Below are positions 1-9,100 of a stretch of 43,554 bases of DNA, piece by piece. Every line of letters starts with the position of its first letter. Position 1 is the first letter of the stretch. The position numbers and the translations under genes are program-made. The DNA is from Dehalococcoidia bacterium. GTDB taxonomy: Bacteria > Chloroflexota > Dehalococcoidia > Lucifugimonadales > Lucifugimonadaceae. The notes beneath the pieces are model-generated. The model was not told where the DNA came from and ran no database searches. It saw only the letters and a program-made list of their open reading frames with translations. The stretch is taken from NCBI GenBank assembly GCA_002708085.1, contig PAOU01000003.1, positions 18,132-61,685 on the forward strand, given 5' to 3'.

Positions 1-389
1 GGGAAATTCAAATCAAACTTGATTGATATAGGTGTATCAGACTCCAACATCTTGTATTTTTCTTTTGCTTGTACTGATTTTGTATCAGGAGAACCTATGT
101 GAAAAGTGATAAATTTTCCATAATCAGAATTTTTTTTCGCTCCAATCACTACGTTCATATAAGTTCCAGATTGTGTCTCTGCAATTAAAGATCTATGATC
201 GCCTAATTTTGCATATATTGGTACTCCCGCAGGTATATCATTCCCATCAACTCTTGCAAAACCTTGAAAAATCACAGGCCATCCTGGTTTAGAAAGTTCA
301 TTTTCAATGGTTTGAGAATTGTCTTGGTTATCACTACATGAGAGAGAAATTAGAAATAATATACTTGTTAATAAAATTTTTTTATACAT
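1..389 (-). CDS. Putative lipoprotein, C-terminus cut by window edge
   Basis: Manual reverse-strand translation from ATG at 389: MYKKILLTSILFLISLSCSDNQDNSQTIENELSKPGWPVIFQGFARVDGNDIPAGVPIYAKLGDHRSLIAETQSGTYMN...; open to the window edge; lipobox-like LSCS. Confidence 0.7.
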   Translation of the reverse strand, partial: MYKKILLTSILFLISLSCSDNQDNSQTIENELSKPGWPVIFQGFARVDGNDIPAGVPIYAKLGDHRSLIAETQSGTYMNVVIGAKKNSDYGKFITFHIGSPDTKSVQAKEKYKMLESDTPISIKFDLNF

Positions 390-394
390 ATTGT

Positions 395-1873
395 TTAAAT
401 TTTTGGTTTTTGTTTATGCCAGTTAGAAATTTTTTGTATTGAATTTCCAACATTCATAATTTTTGATTCTGAGAAATGTGGACCCATTATTTGTAGCCCT
501 ACAGGGAGATTATCTGAAAAATTACAAGGAATTGAAATAGCAGGAATTCCAGCTATATTTGCAGGTATTGTACATATATCATTCAAGTACATTGCTAAAG
601 GGTTATCTACTTTTGATTTTAAGTCAAAAGCTACGCATGGGGATGTAGGAGAAATAAGAACATCATATTTTTTAAATTCATTAAGTATGGATTCAGTTAG
701 AAGTGTTCTTACCTGTTGAGCCTTCTTGTAATATGCATCGTAATATCCTGATGAAAGAGCATATGTGCCTATTAATATTCTCCTTTTGACCTCATCGCCA
801 AATCCTTCTCCTCTAGTAAATTCGATAGTTTCCCAAATGGTTTTTGATGATTTATTAGAAAATCCGTATTTAAAACCATCATATCTTGCTAGATTTGATG
901 AAGCCTCTGAAGGAGCTATTAAATAATAAATTGATACAGCTTGTTCCAATAAAGGTATTCTTGTTTTTGATACAGTAGCTCCGAGATCTTTAAGTATAGA
1001 AATACTTTCATTTACAGAAGTGTTTACTCCTTCCTCAACACCTTCCCCAAAAAGATTTTCAATTATTCCTATTTTCATACCTTTGATTTCTTTATTAATT
1101 TCTTTAGAGTATTTTGGGATTTCAATTTTTGAAGAAGTAGAATCTGCATTATCATAGCCGGCAATTACTTCAAGTATTTCAGCACAATCTTCCACATTCT
1201 TAGTCATTGGCCCTATTTGATCTAGAGAACTTCCAAATGCAATTAATCCAAACCTACTTACTAATCCATATGTAGGTTTTAGTCCTACAATTCCACATAA
1301 TGCAGCTGGTTGTCTAATACTTCCACCTGTATCAGATCCTAGAGACCCAATACACAATCTAGATGCAACAGATGCTGCTGGCCCGCCACTACTTCCACCT
1401 GGAACTTTTTTCAGATTCCATGGGTTTTTTACTGGTCCAAATGCTGAGTTTTCATTAGATGAACCCATTGCAAATTCATCCATATTAGCTTTTCCAATTA
1501 TTATTGCTCCTGCATCTATCAATTTTGTAATTACAGTCGCGTTAAAAGTAGGTTTATAGTTGGATAAAATTTTTGATGCTGCTGTAGTAGTGATATCTTT
1601 AGTAGAAATATTGTCTTTGATTATCAAAGGAACACCTAGTAATGGGAATTTATCTAGATCTTTATTGTTATTGACAATAAATTCTATCTCTTCAGCTCGT
1701 TTTAGAGATTTTTCTTTTTCAATGGTTATGACGCTATTGATTTTAGAGTCAATATTTTTTATTCGTTCAATAAAATATGTTGTTAAATCTGTTGCTTTTA
1801 TTTGGCGAGTTTTTACTTTGTTTACAACATCTTTAATAGTGGTTTCTAGAATTTCATCTCTCTCTTGTAACAT
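395..1873 (-). CDS. gatA: Asp-tRNA(Asn)/Glu-tRNA(Gln) amidotransferase subunit A
   Basis: Amidase signature GGSSGGPAAS...GSDTGGSIRQPAALCGIVGLKPTYGLVSRFGLIAFGSSLDQIGP; directly follows gatC. Confidence 0.93.
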   Translation of the reverse strand: MLQERDEILETTIKDVVNKVKTRQIKATDLTTYFIERIKNIDSKINSVITIEKEKSLKRAEEIEFIVNNNKDLDKFPLLGVPLIIKDNISTKDITTTAASKILSNYKPTFNATVITKLIDAGAIIIGKANMDEFAMGSSNENSAFGPVKNPWNLKKVPGGSSGGPAASVASRLCIGSLGSDTGGSIRQPAALCGIVGLKPTYGLVSRFGLIAFGSSLDQIGPMTKNVEDCAEILEVIAGYDNADSTSSKIEIPKYSKEINKEIKGMKIGIIENLFGEGVEEGVNTSVNESISILKDLGATVSKTRIPLLEQAVSIYYLIAPSEASSNLARYDGFKYGFSNKSSKTIWETIEFTRGEGFGDEVKRRILIGTYALSSGYYDAYYKKAQQVRTLLTESILNEFKKYDVLISPTSPCVAFDLKSKVDNPLAMYLNDICTIPANIAGIPAISIPCNFSDNLPVGLQIMGPHFSESKIMNVGNSIQKISNWHKQKPKI

Positions 1874-1880
1874 TGCAGTA

Positions 1881-2174
1881 TTATTTATCTAGAACTTTTT
1901 TAATTTTGAAGAACTTTTTTAATTTTGAAGGAGCATTTTTTAATACTTCTTCAGTATTCATTGATTTTGAAGTTATATCTTCTCTTTGACTATTAATAAT
2001 ATTCAAAGGATGTCCAGTCATTTTTATGCTTTCTGTATTTATGTCCTCTAATGAAGAAAAATATTCCAAAACTTTTGATAAATCTAATGCTAACTTGTCT
2101 AATTCATCTTCATCCAATTGTAAATGAGATAACTTTGCAAGATTTTGTAATTCTTTCTTTGATAATAGTTCCAT
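1881..2174 (-). CDS. gatC: Asp/Glu-tRNA amidotransferase subunit C
   Basis: 97 aa, GatC pattern LAKLSHLQLDEDELDKLALDLSKVLEYFSSLEDINTE, 7 bp upstream of gatA. Confidence 0.88.
   Translation of the reverse strand: MELLSKKELQNLAKLSHLQLDEDELDKLALDLSKVLEYFSSLEDINTESIKMTGHPLNIINSQREDITSKSMNTEEVLKNAPSKLKKFFKIKKVLDK
1892..1929. repeat. Perfect 19-bp tandem duplication (GAACTTTTTTAATTTTGAA x2) in the 3' end of gatC
   Basis: Copies at 1892-1910 and 1911-1929, identical by eye. Confidence 0.95.
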
Positions 2175-2253
2175 AGGACCCTCTTTAAAATACTAAATTT
2201 AACATTAATTTTCCCTTTAGTAAAAATGGTTATAGTTAAAAAAAGTTATTTAT

Positions 2254-2282
2254 TTGACTAAAACTATTCAGGTTCCTAGAAT
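2254..2282 (+). promoter_or_regulatory. Sigma70-type promoter for pyrG (TTGACT-N17-TAGAAT)
   Basis: -35 at 2254-2259, 17-nt spacer, -10 at 2277-2282, 69 bp upstream of the pyrG ATG. Confidence 0.55.
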
Positions 2283-2351
2283 TGTTTAATTGATTTATTG
2301 TTTGTTTCAATAAATGAAATTAAAAACTGATTTAAGAGTACTTAATATAGT

Positions 2352-3986
2352 ATGAGTAAATACATCTTTGTGACGGGTGGAGTAGTTAGTTCTCTTGGTA
2401 AAGGGATTGTTTCAGCATCTATTGGAAGGATATTAAAAAGCAGAGGATTCTCAGTTACTATTCTTAAATTAGACCCCTATTTGAACATTGATCCTGGTAC
2501 GATGTCACCTTATCAACACGGAGAAGTTTTTGTTACTCGAGATGGTTCTGAAACAGACTTGGATTTAGGTCATTATGAAAGATTTATTGATGAAGAATTA
2601 ACGAAAAACTCCAATGTCACTGCAGGTCAAATTTATAGTGAAGTGATTAAGGAAGAGAGACAAGGGACTTACTTAGGTGGTACTATCCAAACAGTTCCCC
2701 ATGTTACTGATGTTATAAAAAATAAGATTTCTCAAATATCTAATAAAGGAAATGTAGACGTTGTAATTCTAGAAATCGGAGGGACTGTTGGAGATATAGA
2801 AGGGCAACCTTTTCTTGAGTCAATCCGACAAATAAGAAATGATATAGGTTCTACAAATACGTTTAGCCTTCATTTGACATTACTTCCTTACTTAGGCGCT
2901 ACAAAAGAATTAAAAACTAAACCTACTCAACATAGTGTTAATACTTTAAGAGGTACAGGTATTCAACCTGATGCAATAATTTGTAGGAGTGATTTTCCAG
3001 TAGAATCTGATGTTAAGAAAAAGATTTCTCTTTATTGTGATGTTCCTGAAGAAAATGTTTTTTCTCTTGAAACGTTAGATACCATTTATGCTGTTCCTCT
3101 TGTTTTAGAAGAACAATTTATGGGAGATATATTAGTTAATAAACTGAATCTAAAAAAGGCTGAATCAAGTCAAGGTCTTTTAAAAGATTGGAACAATATA
3201 GTTGATTTAATTAGGAAACCCAAGGATTCTGTAAAAATTGCTGTTGTTGGTAAGTATGCAGATTTACCTGATTCATATCTTTCTGTTAAAGAAGCATTAA
3301 TTCATGCTGGGATACATAATGGATATGATGTGGAAATAGAATGGGTAACCTCAGAAAGGCTTGAAGTGGAAGATCCGGAAAAGTTGTTATCTTTGATTTC
3401 TGGCATTGTAATACCTGGAGGATTTGGGCCTAGAGGAATTGAAGGTATGATAAGAGCTGCTAATTATTCTAGGGTTAAAGGAATTCCTTATTTAGGCTTA
3501 TGTTTGGGAATGCAAATCATGGTTGTCGAATTTTGTAGATCAAAACTGGGTTTGGATTTAGCGCATTCTATAGAATTCGATGAAGATACGCCTCATCCTG
3601 TTATTTCTTTTTTACCAGGTCAAGAAGATATATCTCAAAAAGGTGGAACTATGAGGTTAGGAATATATCCATGTAAGTTGCAAAAAGGCTCTATTGCAAT
3701 GAAGGCTTATAAAAAAGATTTTATTGAAGAAAGGCATAGGCATAGGTATGAGGTAAACAATGAATATAGATCATCTATGGAAAAATCTGGATTATTAGCT
3801 AGTGGAGTATCGCCTGATAATAAATTAGTAGAAATTTCTGAGATAGTTGATCATCCATTCATGATTGGGAGTCAATTTCACCCTGAGTTTCTATCTAGGC
3901 CTAATAACCCCCACCCTTTATTTAGAGAGTTTGTTAATGTTGCTAAAGGGATTATAAGAGAGGGTTCACAGCATAAATTAGTATAA
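2352..3986 (+). CDS. pyrG: CTP synthase
   Basis: MSKYIFVTGGVVSSLGKGIVSASIGRILKSRG N-terminus; glutaminase motif YLGLCLGMQ and SQFHPEF. Confidence 0.97.
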   Translation: MSKYIFVTGGVVSSLGKGIVSASIGRILKSRGFSVTILKLDPYLNIDPGTMSPYQHGEVFVTRDGSETDLDLGHYERFIDEELTKNSNVTAGQIYSEVIKEERQGTYLGGTIQTVPHVTDVIKNKISQISNKGNVDVVILEIGGTVGDIEGQPFLESIRQIRNDIGSTNTFSLHLTLLPYLGATKELKTKPTQHSVNTLRGTGIQPDAIICRSDFPVESDVKKKISLYCDVPEENVFSLETLDTIYAVPLVLEEQFMGDILVNKLNLKKAESSQGLLKDWNNIVDLIRKPKDSVKIAVVGKYADLPDSYLSVKEALIHAGIHNGYDVEIEWVTSERLEVEDPEKLLSLISGIVIPGGFGPRGIEGMIRAANYSRVKGIPYLGLCLGMQIMVVEFCRSKLGLDLAHSIEFDEDTPHPVISFLPGQEDISQKGGTMRLGIYPCKLQKGSIAMKAYKKDFIEERHRHRYEVNNEYRSSMEKSGLLASGVSPDNKLVEISEIVDHPFMIGSQFHPEFLSRPNNPHPLFREFVNVAKGIIREGSQHKLV

Positions 3987-4040
3987 TTTTTATTATTTCA
4001 GAAAATTGTATTTATTTAATGTTGCAGTAATTGATCTAAT

Positions 4041-4073
4041 CAGTGTATGATAGTGATGTTTTCAAATACACTG
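4041..4073. repeat. Inverted repeat CAGTGTAT-N17-ATACACTG upstream of rho
   Basis: Perfect 8-bp arms at 4041-4048 and 4066-4073. Confidence 0.5.
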
Positions 4074-4226
4074 TCCAATTTAGGGCAAATTCCAATAGTA
4101 ATTCTCATAGTGTAGAAATTCTCTTATTAACTTAATTTTGGTTAATTAGATTTAGAGGGTTATTTTTATAATGAAATTAAAACCTAGAAAAATTCAATTT
4201 TAAGATATATTCATGGAGGTATTGGC

Positions 4227-5690
4227 TTGGCTGATACAATTGATAAACCTATTAAAAAACCAACTACTAGAACCAGGAAAGTAACTCCTAGGAGAAAACC
4301 TGTTTCAAAACCTAGTATTGTGAATTTGGATAATTTGGATAATGGTACAAGCTCCATAAAACCTAGAAATGGAAAAGTTCCAAAACCTGAAGTTGAGCAA
4401 GAAGAGAATCAATTTTCTGGTTTATTTACTAAGTCCCCAGAAGAATTAATGCAATTGGCTACAGAATTAGGAGTTGATCCTGCAAAGATTTCTAGAAAGA
4501 TAGACTTACTTATTTCATTAATGTCAGTTATAGCTGAAAGATCAGATGTTTTAATAGGAGCCGGTGTTTTAGATGTTCTCCATGATGGTTTTGGATTTTT
4601 AAGAAACCCAGAAGGGTCTGATAAAAAAGAAGATATTTATGTTTCTCAAACTCAAATTAGACGTTTTGGTTTGAGAAAAGGAGATTTTGTTGCAGGTCAA
4701 GTAAGACCACCTAAAGATAATGAGAAATATTATGGATTAATAAGGGTGGAAATGGTTAATGGTGATGGACCAGACTCTTCTAAGAATAGAGGTAGATTTG
4801 AAAAATATACTTCTATATATCCTAATGAAAAATTAGTTTTAGAAACCGCAGTTCAACCTTTTTCTACTCGTTTAATTGATATTATTTCTCCAATAGGTAA
4901 AGGTCAGAGAGCATTAATAGTTGCTCCACCAAAAGCTGGGAAAACAGTTCTTCTCAAAGAAATTGCCTCTGGTATTTCAGAAAATTACCCTGAAGTAGTA
5001 TTAATAGTTGCTCTTATTGGTGAAAGACCTGAAGAGGTAACTGATATGAGGCGATCTGTTAAAGGGGAAGTCTATAGTTCAACTTTTGATGAACCTGTGG
5101 AAGATCATTGTAGAATGGCTGAACTGGCTCTTAATAGGGCATATCGTTTAGTAGAATCCGGACAAGATGTAACTATATTGTTAGATAGTTTAACTAGATT
5201 AGCTAGAGCATATAATTTGAAAATCCCTAGTAGTGGAAGAACACTTTCTGGTGGAATGGATCCTCTGGCTTTATACCCTCCTAAGAAATTTTTTGGTGCA
5301 GCAAGAAATTGTGAGGAAAGTGGAAGCCTTACAATTATTGCTAGTTGTTTAGTTGATACTGGAAGCAGATTAGATGATTTAATTTATGAAGAATTTAAGG
5401 GTACAGGTAATATGGAATTACATTTAGATAGAAGATTAGCAGAACAAAGAGTTTTCCCTTCTATTGAAATGTCAAAGAGTGGAACTAGACACGAGGAACT
5501 ACTTTTGGATGAGTATACTTTAAAGCAGTCTACTTTGCTTAGAAGGATGATGGCTTTATCTAACTCACATTCTGATGCCACATCTGACCCTTCAGATTTT
5601 GCTAAAAGAATTTTAAGAGAAATGGGGAAAACAAAATCTAACGAAGAGTTCTTGAAGTTTGATTTCTTGAAAAAGAAAAATGGTTATTGA
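4227..5690 (+). CDS. rho: Transcription termination factor Rho
   Basis: RNA-binding domain LHDGFGFLRNPEGSDKKEDIYVSQTQIRRFGLRKGD; Walker A APPKAGKTVLLKEIA; TTG start 6 nt after GGAGGT. Confidence 0.96.
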   Translation: MADTIDKPIKKPTTRTRKVTPRRKPVSKPSIVNLDNLDNGTSSIKPRNGKVPKPEVEQEENQFSGLFTKSPEELMQLATELGVDPAKISRKIDLLISLMSVIAERSDVLIGAGVLDVLHDGFGFLRNPEGSDKKEDIYVSQTQIRRFGLRKGDFVAGQVRPPKDNEKYYGLIRVEMVNGDGPDSSKNRGRFEKYTSIYPNEKLVLETAVQPFSTRLIDIISPIGKGQRALIVAPPKAGKTVLLKEIASGISENYPEVVLIVALIGERPEEVTDMRRSVKGEVYSSTFDEPVEDHCRMAELALNRAYRLVESGQDVTILLDSLTRLARAYNLKIPSSGRTLSGGMDPLALYPPKKFFGAARNCEESGSLTIIASCLVDTGSRLDDLIYEEFKGTGNMELHLDRRLAEQRVFPSIEMSKSGTRHEELLLDEYTLKQSTLLRRMMALSNSHSDATSDPSDFAKRILREMGKTKSNEEFLKFDFLKKKNGY

Positions 5691-5785
5691 GTAAAAATTT
5701 ACTAATAATCACTGTTTTTTTGTTAATTTAGAGTAAATTTTGTTGTTTTTAAGCACTTTTATTAAAAAAAAGACTCGAAATGACG

Positions 5786-5815
5786 TTGACAGTTATAGCC
5801 TCTTTAACTTATATT
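5786..5815 (+). promoter_or_regulatory. Candidate strong promoter of the S-layer-like gene (TTGACA-N17/18-TTATAT/TATATT)
   Basis: TTGACA at 5786-5791 and TTATATT at 5809-5815; implies a leader of about 360 nt. Confidence 0.5.
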
Positions 5816-6113
5816 CTGATTCAAGTCTAAATACAAATAGGTCAAAATTCTAATTTGAAAATTGATTTTAGTTGTAAAATAGGCAAATTAAATAGAAAAA
5901 CTGCAAATAACATCTTGACATCGTGTGTTTAGAATGAAAAAATTTGGTAGTTAGTATAAATATAACTGGATAAAACTATGGTCTGTTTTATCTTGTTGTG
6001 CTAATCTTACATAAAGGTTTTTCTTGAAAACTAAATATAAGACCATTTAAAATTAATTAATTACAAAATTAATAAATTGAAAAAGTATAAAAAAATTAAG
6101 ACCGTACCGCTGT

Positions 6114-6163
6114 CCGAATTCGAGGCAGCAGAGGTTCGAATGCCTTCAAGCATTCGAATTCGG
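6114..6163 (+). promoter_or_regulatory. Nested, mutually exclusive inverted repeats upstream of the proposed GTG start of the S-layer-like gene
   Basis: CCGAATTCGA 6114-6123 / TCGAATTCGG 6154-6163 (10 bp) and TTCGAATGC 6135-6143 / GCATTCGAA 6150-6158 (9 bp, 6-nt loop). Confidence 0.6.
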
Positions 6164-6184
6164 GATAAAAGGGGGATACACGCA

Positions 6185-9100
6185 GTGAAAACATTAGTAT
6201 CTGCGAAGACCCTAACAGCCTTAGCAGCAGGAATGTTGCTTATTGTTGGTTTGTTGGGGATCCAGAATTCAACCGATACGGCTCAGGCTGCTGCAACAGG
6301 ATCAGTCAACCTTACTAATGGTTGGTCGAACCTAAGCACTGCTGCGAGCCCAGCTAAATTAGCTGCCGGAACTACTCCTACATATGTTGGATCAGGGAAG
6401 AGTTTGTATGTTACATTCACTTCTTCGGGAAGACTTATACAAAGTGGTTCTAACCAGTTAATTGTTTCAGTAGTAGACTCAGACTTAAATGCTTCTATTA
6501 CTAAAAGTACAGTTGTGGTCCTACATGCTGACCACAGTTCATCTTCTACACTTATAGCAGCCACCATTGGTGGAACTGGTACAGGTGACTCAAAGATGAT
6601 TCCTATTATTGATAGTTCCGGTAACGGATCTGTTGGTGGAGAGGATATAACTACTGCATGTAAGTGGATTGGACATGGTTCATATAATAACCTTGGTGCA
6701 GCCGCTACAACTGCTACTACAAAATTAATGAATATAGGTAGTGATGGTGACTTCAACCTGAAACTTGACAACACAGCCTACGATGCAGCTTCAGCAGGTC
6801 AATTTAATGATTTGCCAGACTGTAGTACTGCAACTGCTGGATTTATTTCAGTAGATGTTAATAATGCAGGTGATGTTGCTAATAACCAGGCTGCGAAGAT
6901 CACAGTCTCAACTGCCAACAACAAATTGAACGTTGTTAACCCACCTGTGGCTGTGGACAATGCAGAAGGAACTAATGCAGAGTATCCAGTTGTTTTGATG
7001 TCTCTATCATGGAGCACAAGTCAGGTGAACACTACTTCTGTAACTGCATGGAGTGGTGTAGTGACTTCAAGTAATGCTATATCTATAGTTCTTGAAGAAA
7101 CTGGTAGAAATACCGGAGTTTTCGAACAGTTATTTACAGTGTTCGATAACCAAAATACAGAAATGCCTCTAGGAATGATCCAGAGCGTAGCTGATGGAAC
7201 AGGAATTGTTTTAACAGCAACCGGTGATCAGACTACATACCCTGTAGGATCTTTTGGGCATGATATTCCAGCAACTTGTGCTAATGATTGTGCAACTCCT
7301 ACTGGAAGAAGCGTCACTTCTGCTACAAGTACATTAGCAGTTAAAGATGGCGGAACAGTATATGTTAAATACATAGATGCTGCTACTAAAGATTCTACTA
7401 ACGTGTCAACTACAGTTTCGGCTAAAGTTGATGCTACGATTCCTACAGTAGCTGTTAATAGCCCAGCTCATTCTTCTGAGAATCAGACTAGAGTACCTAC
7501 TATTAGTTTGACTGCTACAGATGCAGGTGCAGGACTTGATGTGTCACAGGCTATACTGTTATTAGATGAAGAAAATGATGATACTGAAGACAAAGCATAC
7601 TCAGATGATAACGATGGAACCTCAAATGGTGCTGACGTTATAACTTCTGACAGTGCAGCAAGTATCAATAGTAATGCTACTGGAGTAACTGGAGTAAATG
7701 CGAGCCAGGCTGAACTTCTTGTTCTTTATGGATTCTCTACTGCGGGTGCTCTTAATGGTGGAAGCCACGACAGCTACACTGTAGCTACTGGTGGTGTAAC
7801 AGTTGATAGAGGAACTTCAACAGATGGTTCAAGTTCAATGACTTACACTCATACTCCATCAGCTAGTTTACCTATAGATGGAAACAGTAACTTGACTCTT
7901 CCAGTGAACCACTGGGTAGATTTCATTGGTGTTGCTTCTGACTTAGCAGGTAACGTTGGATTCTCTGACTCTGACTCAACTGCTAGTGTTGGTATATTAG
8001 GTAAATACGCTCCTCACCACATTAAGATTGACCAGAAATTGCCTTCTATAAGTAGTGCAAATACCGGTTGGTGGTGGGACACAAGTCTTGACGTAAGAGA
8101 CAAGACTCACAAGAACACAACAACTAAAGCTACGGCTGTTGTTGTAAACTTTGACGGAAACGTTACAGATGTTGATGCAACTGACTTCCTAATCACTTAT
8201 GATGACGGAACAACGCATACTCCATCTTCAGCTGTAGTTTATGACTTTATTCCAGATGCTGGTGACAGTTCAGTAAGTGAAGGAACTCAAAGAGTATTCC
8301 TTACTTTAGACTCGTCAATGGCTGCTAATGATACTCCAAAAGTTGCATTAGCTGGTTCAGTGTCTGATAAAGCAGGAAATGCTACGGCAACAGGTTCATT
8401 AGGAAACGCTACTGATACCATTGATCCTACTATCACGGCTATATTGTCTGGTGGTTCAGGAACTGGTACTGGCGCGGAAGGTGCATCTGGTCTAACTAAG
8501 AATACAGTTACATTAACAGTAACAACTGATGAAGAGTTAATCTCTAACCCAACTGTTACTGTACATGACCTTGGAATGGCCAAGGCTGGTGGTGGAGATA
8601 CAGCAACAACTGCTGGTAATGCATACTTGGGTCCTTGTGGTGCTGTTAGCACTTGTGGATTCGGAGCATCTAGAGTTGAAATAACAGCTTATGGTTCAAG
8701 TGCAGGAGCTACTGACTCAGCAGACTGGGTTGGTGCTTCAACTACAGCACAAGGCGCTAAGAGCTTCACTCTATCAATAGCTAAGGGAACTCCAGGTTAT
8801 GATGGTACTAAGACTGTAATAGTCTCAGCTACCGACAAAGCTACTGCTGGAAATACTAAAACTTCTGGTACAGCTTCAAGTTCAACTGATCAAATTAAGT
8901 TCGTGTTTGACACAACTGCTGCAACTCTAGTGATTTCGCCAGCGGCGGCATCAACTACAACGCAGAGAAGGCCATACATTGTTCTTGATTACAGTGATGA
9001 CTTAAGTAAAGTAACAATTAGTAAAGCTACTTTGGACGGAGTAGACATTAGTGGTGATCTATCTACTACTGATAACAAGAAATTCTACTACGTACCATCT

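Noticed and set aside
1560-1892. 110-aa plus-strand ORF opposite gatA
   Set aside because: Antisense to the conserved gatA N-terminal region; no independent evidence.
6283-8652. Antisense ORFs at 6283..6774, 6799..7017, 7483..7668 and 8287..8652 on the minus strand
   Set aside because: Lie wholly inside the S-layer-like gene, have low-complexity Ser/Val/Pro composition typical of antisense translation, and show no recognisable family motif.
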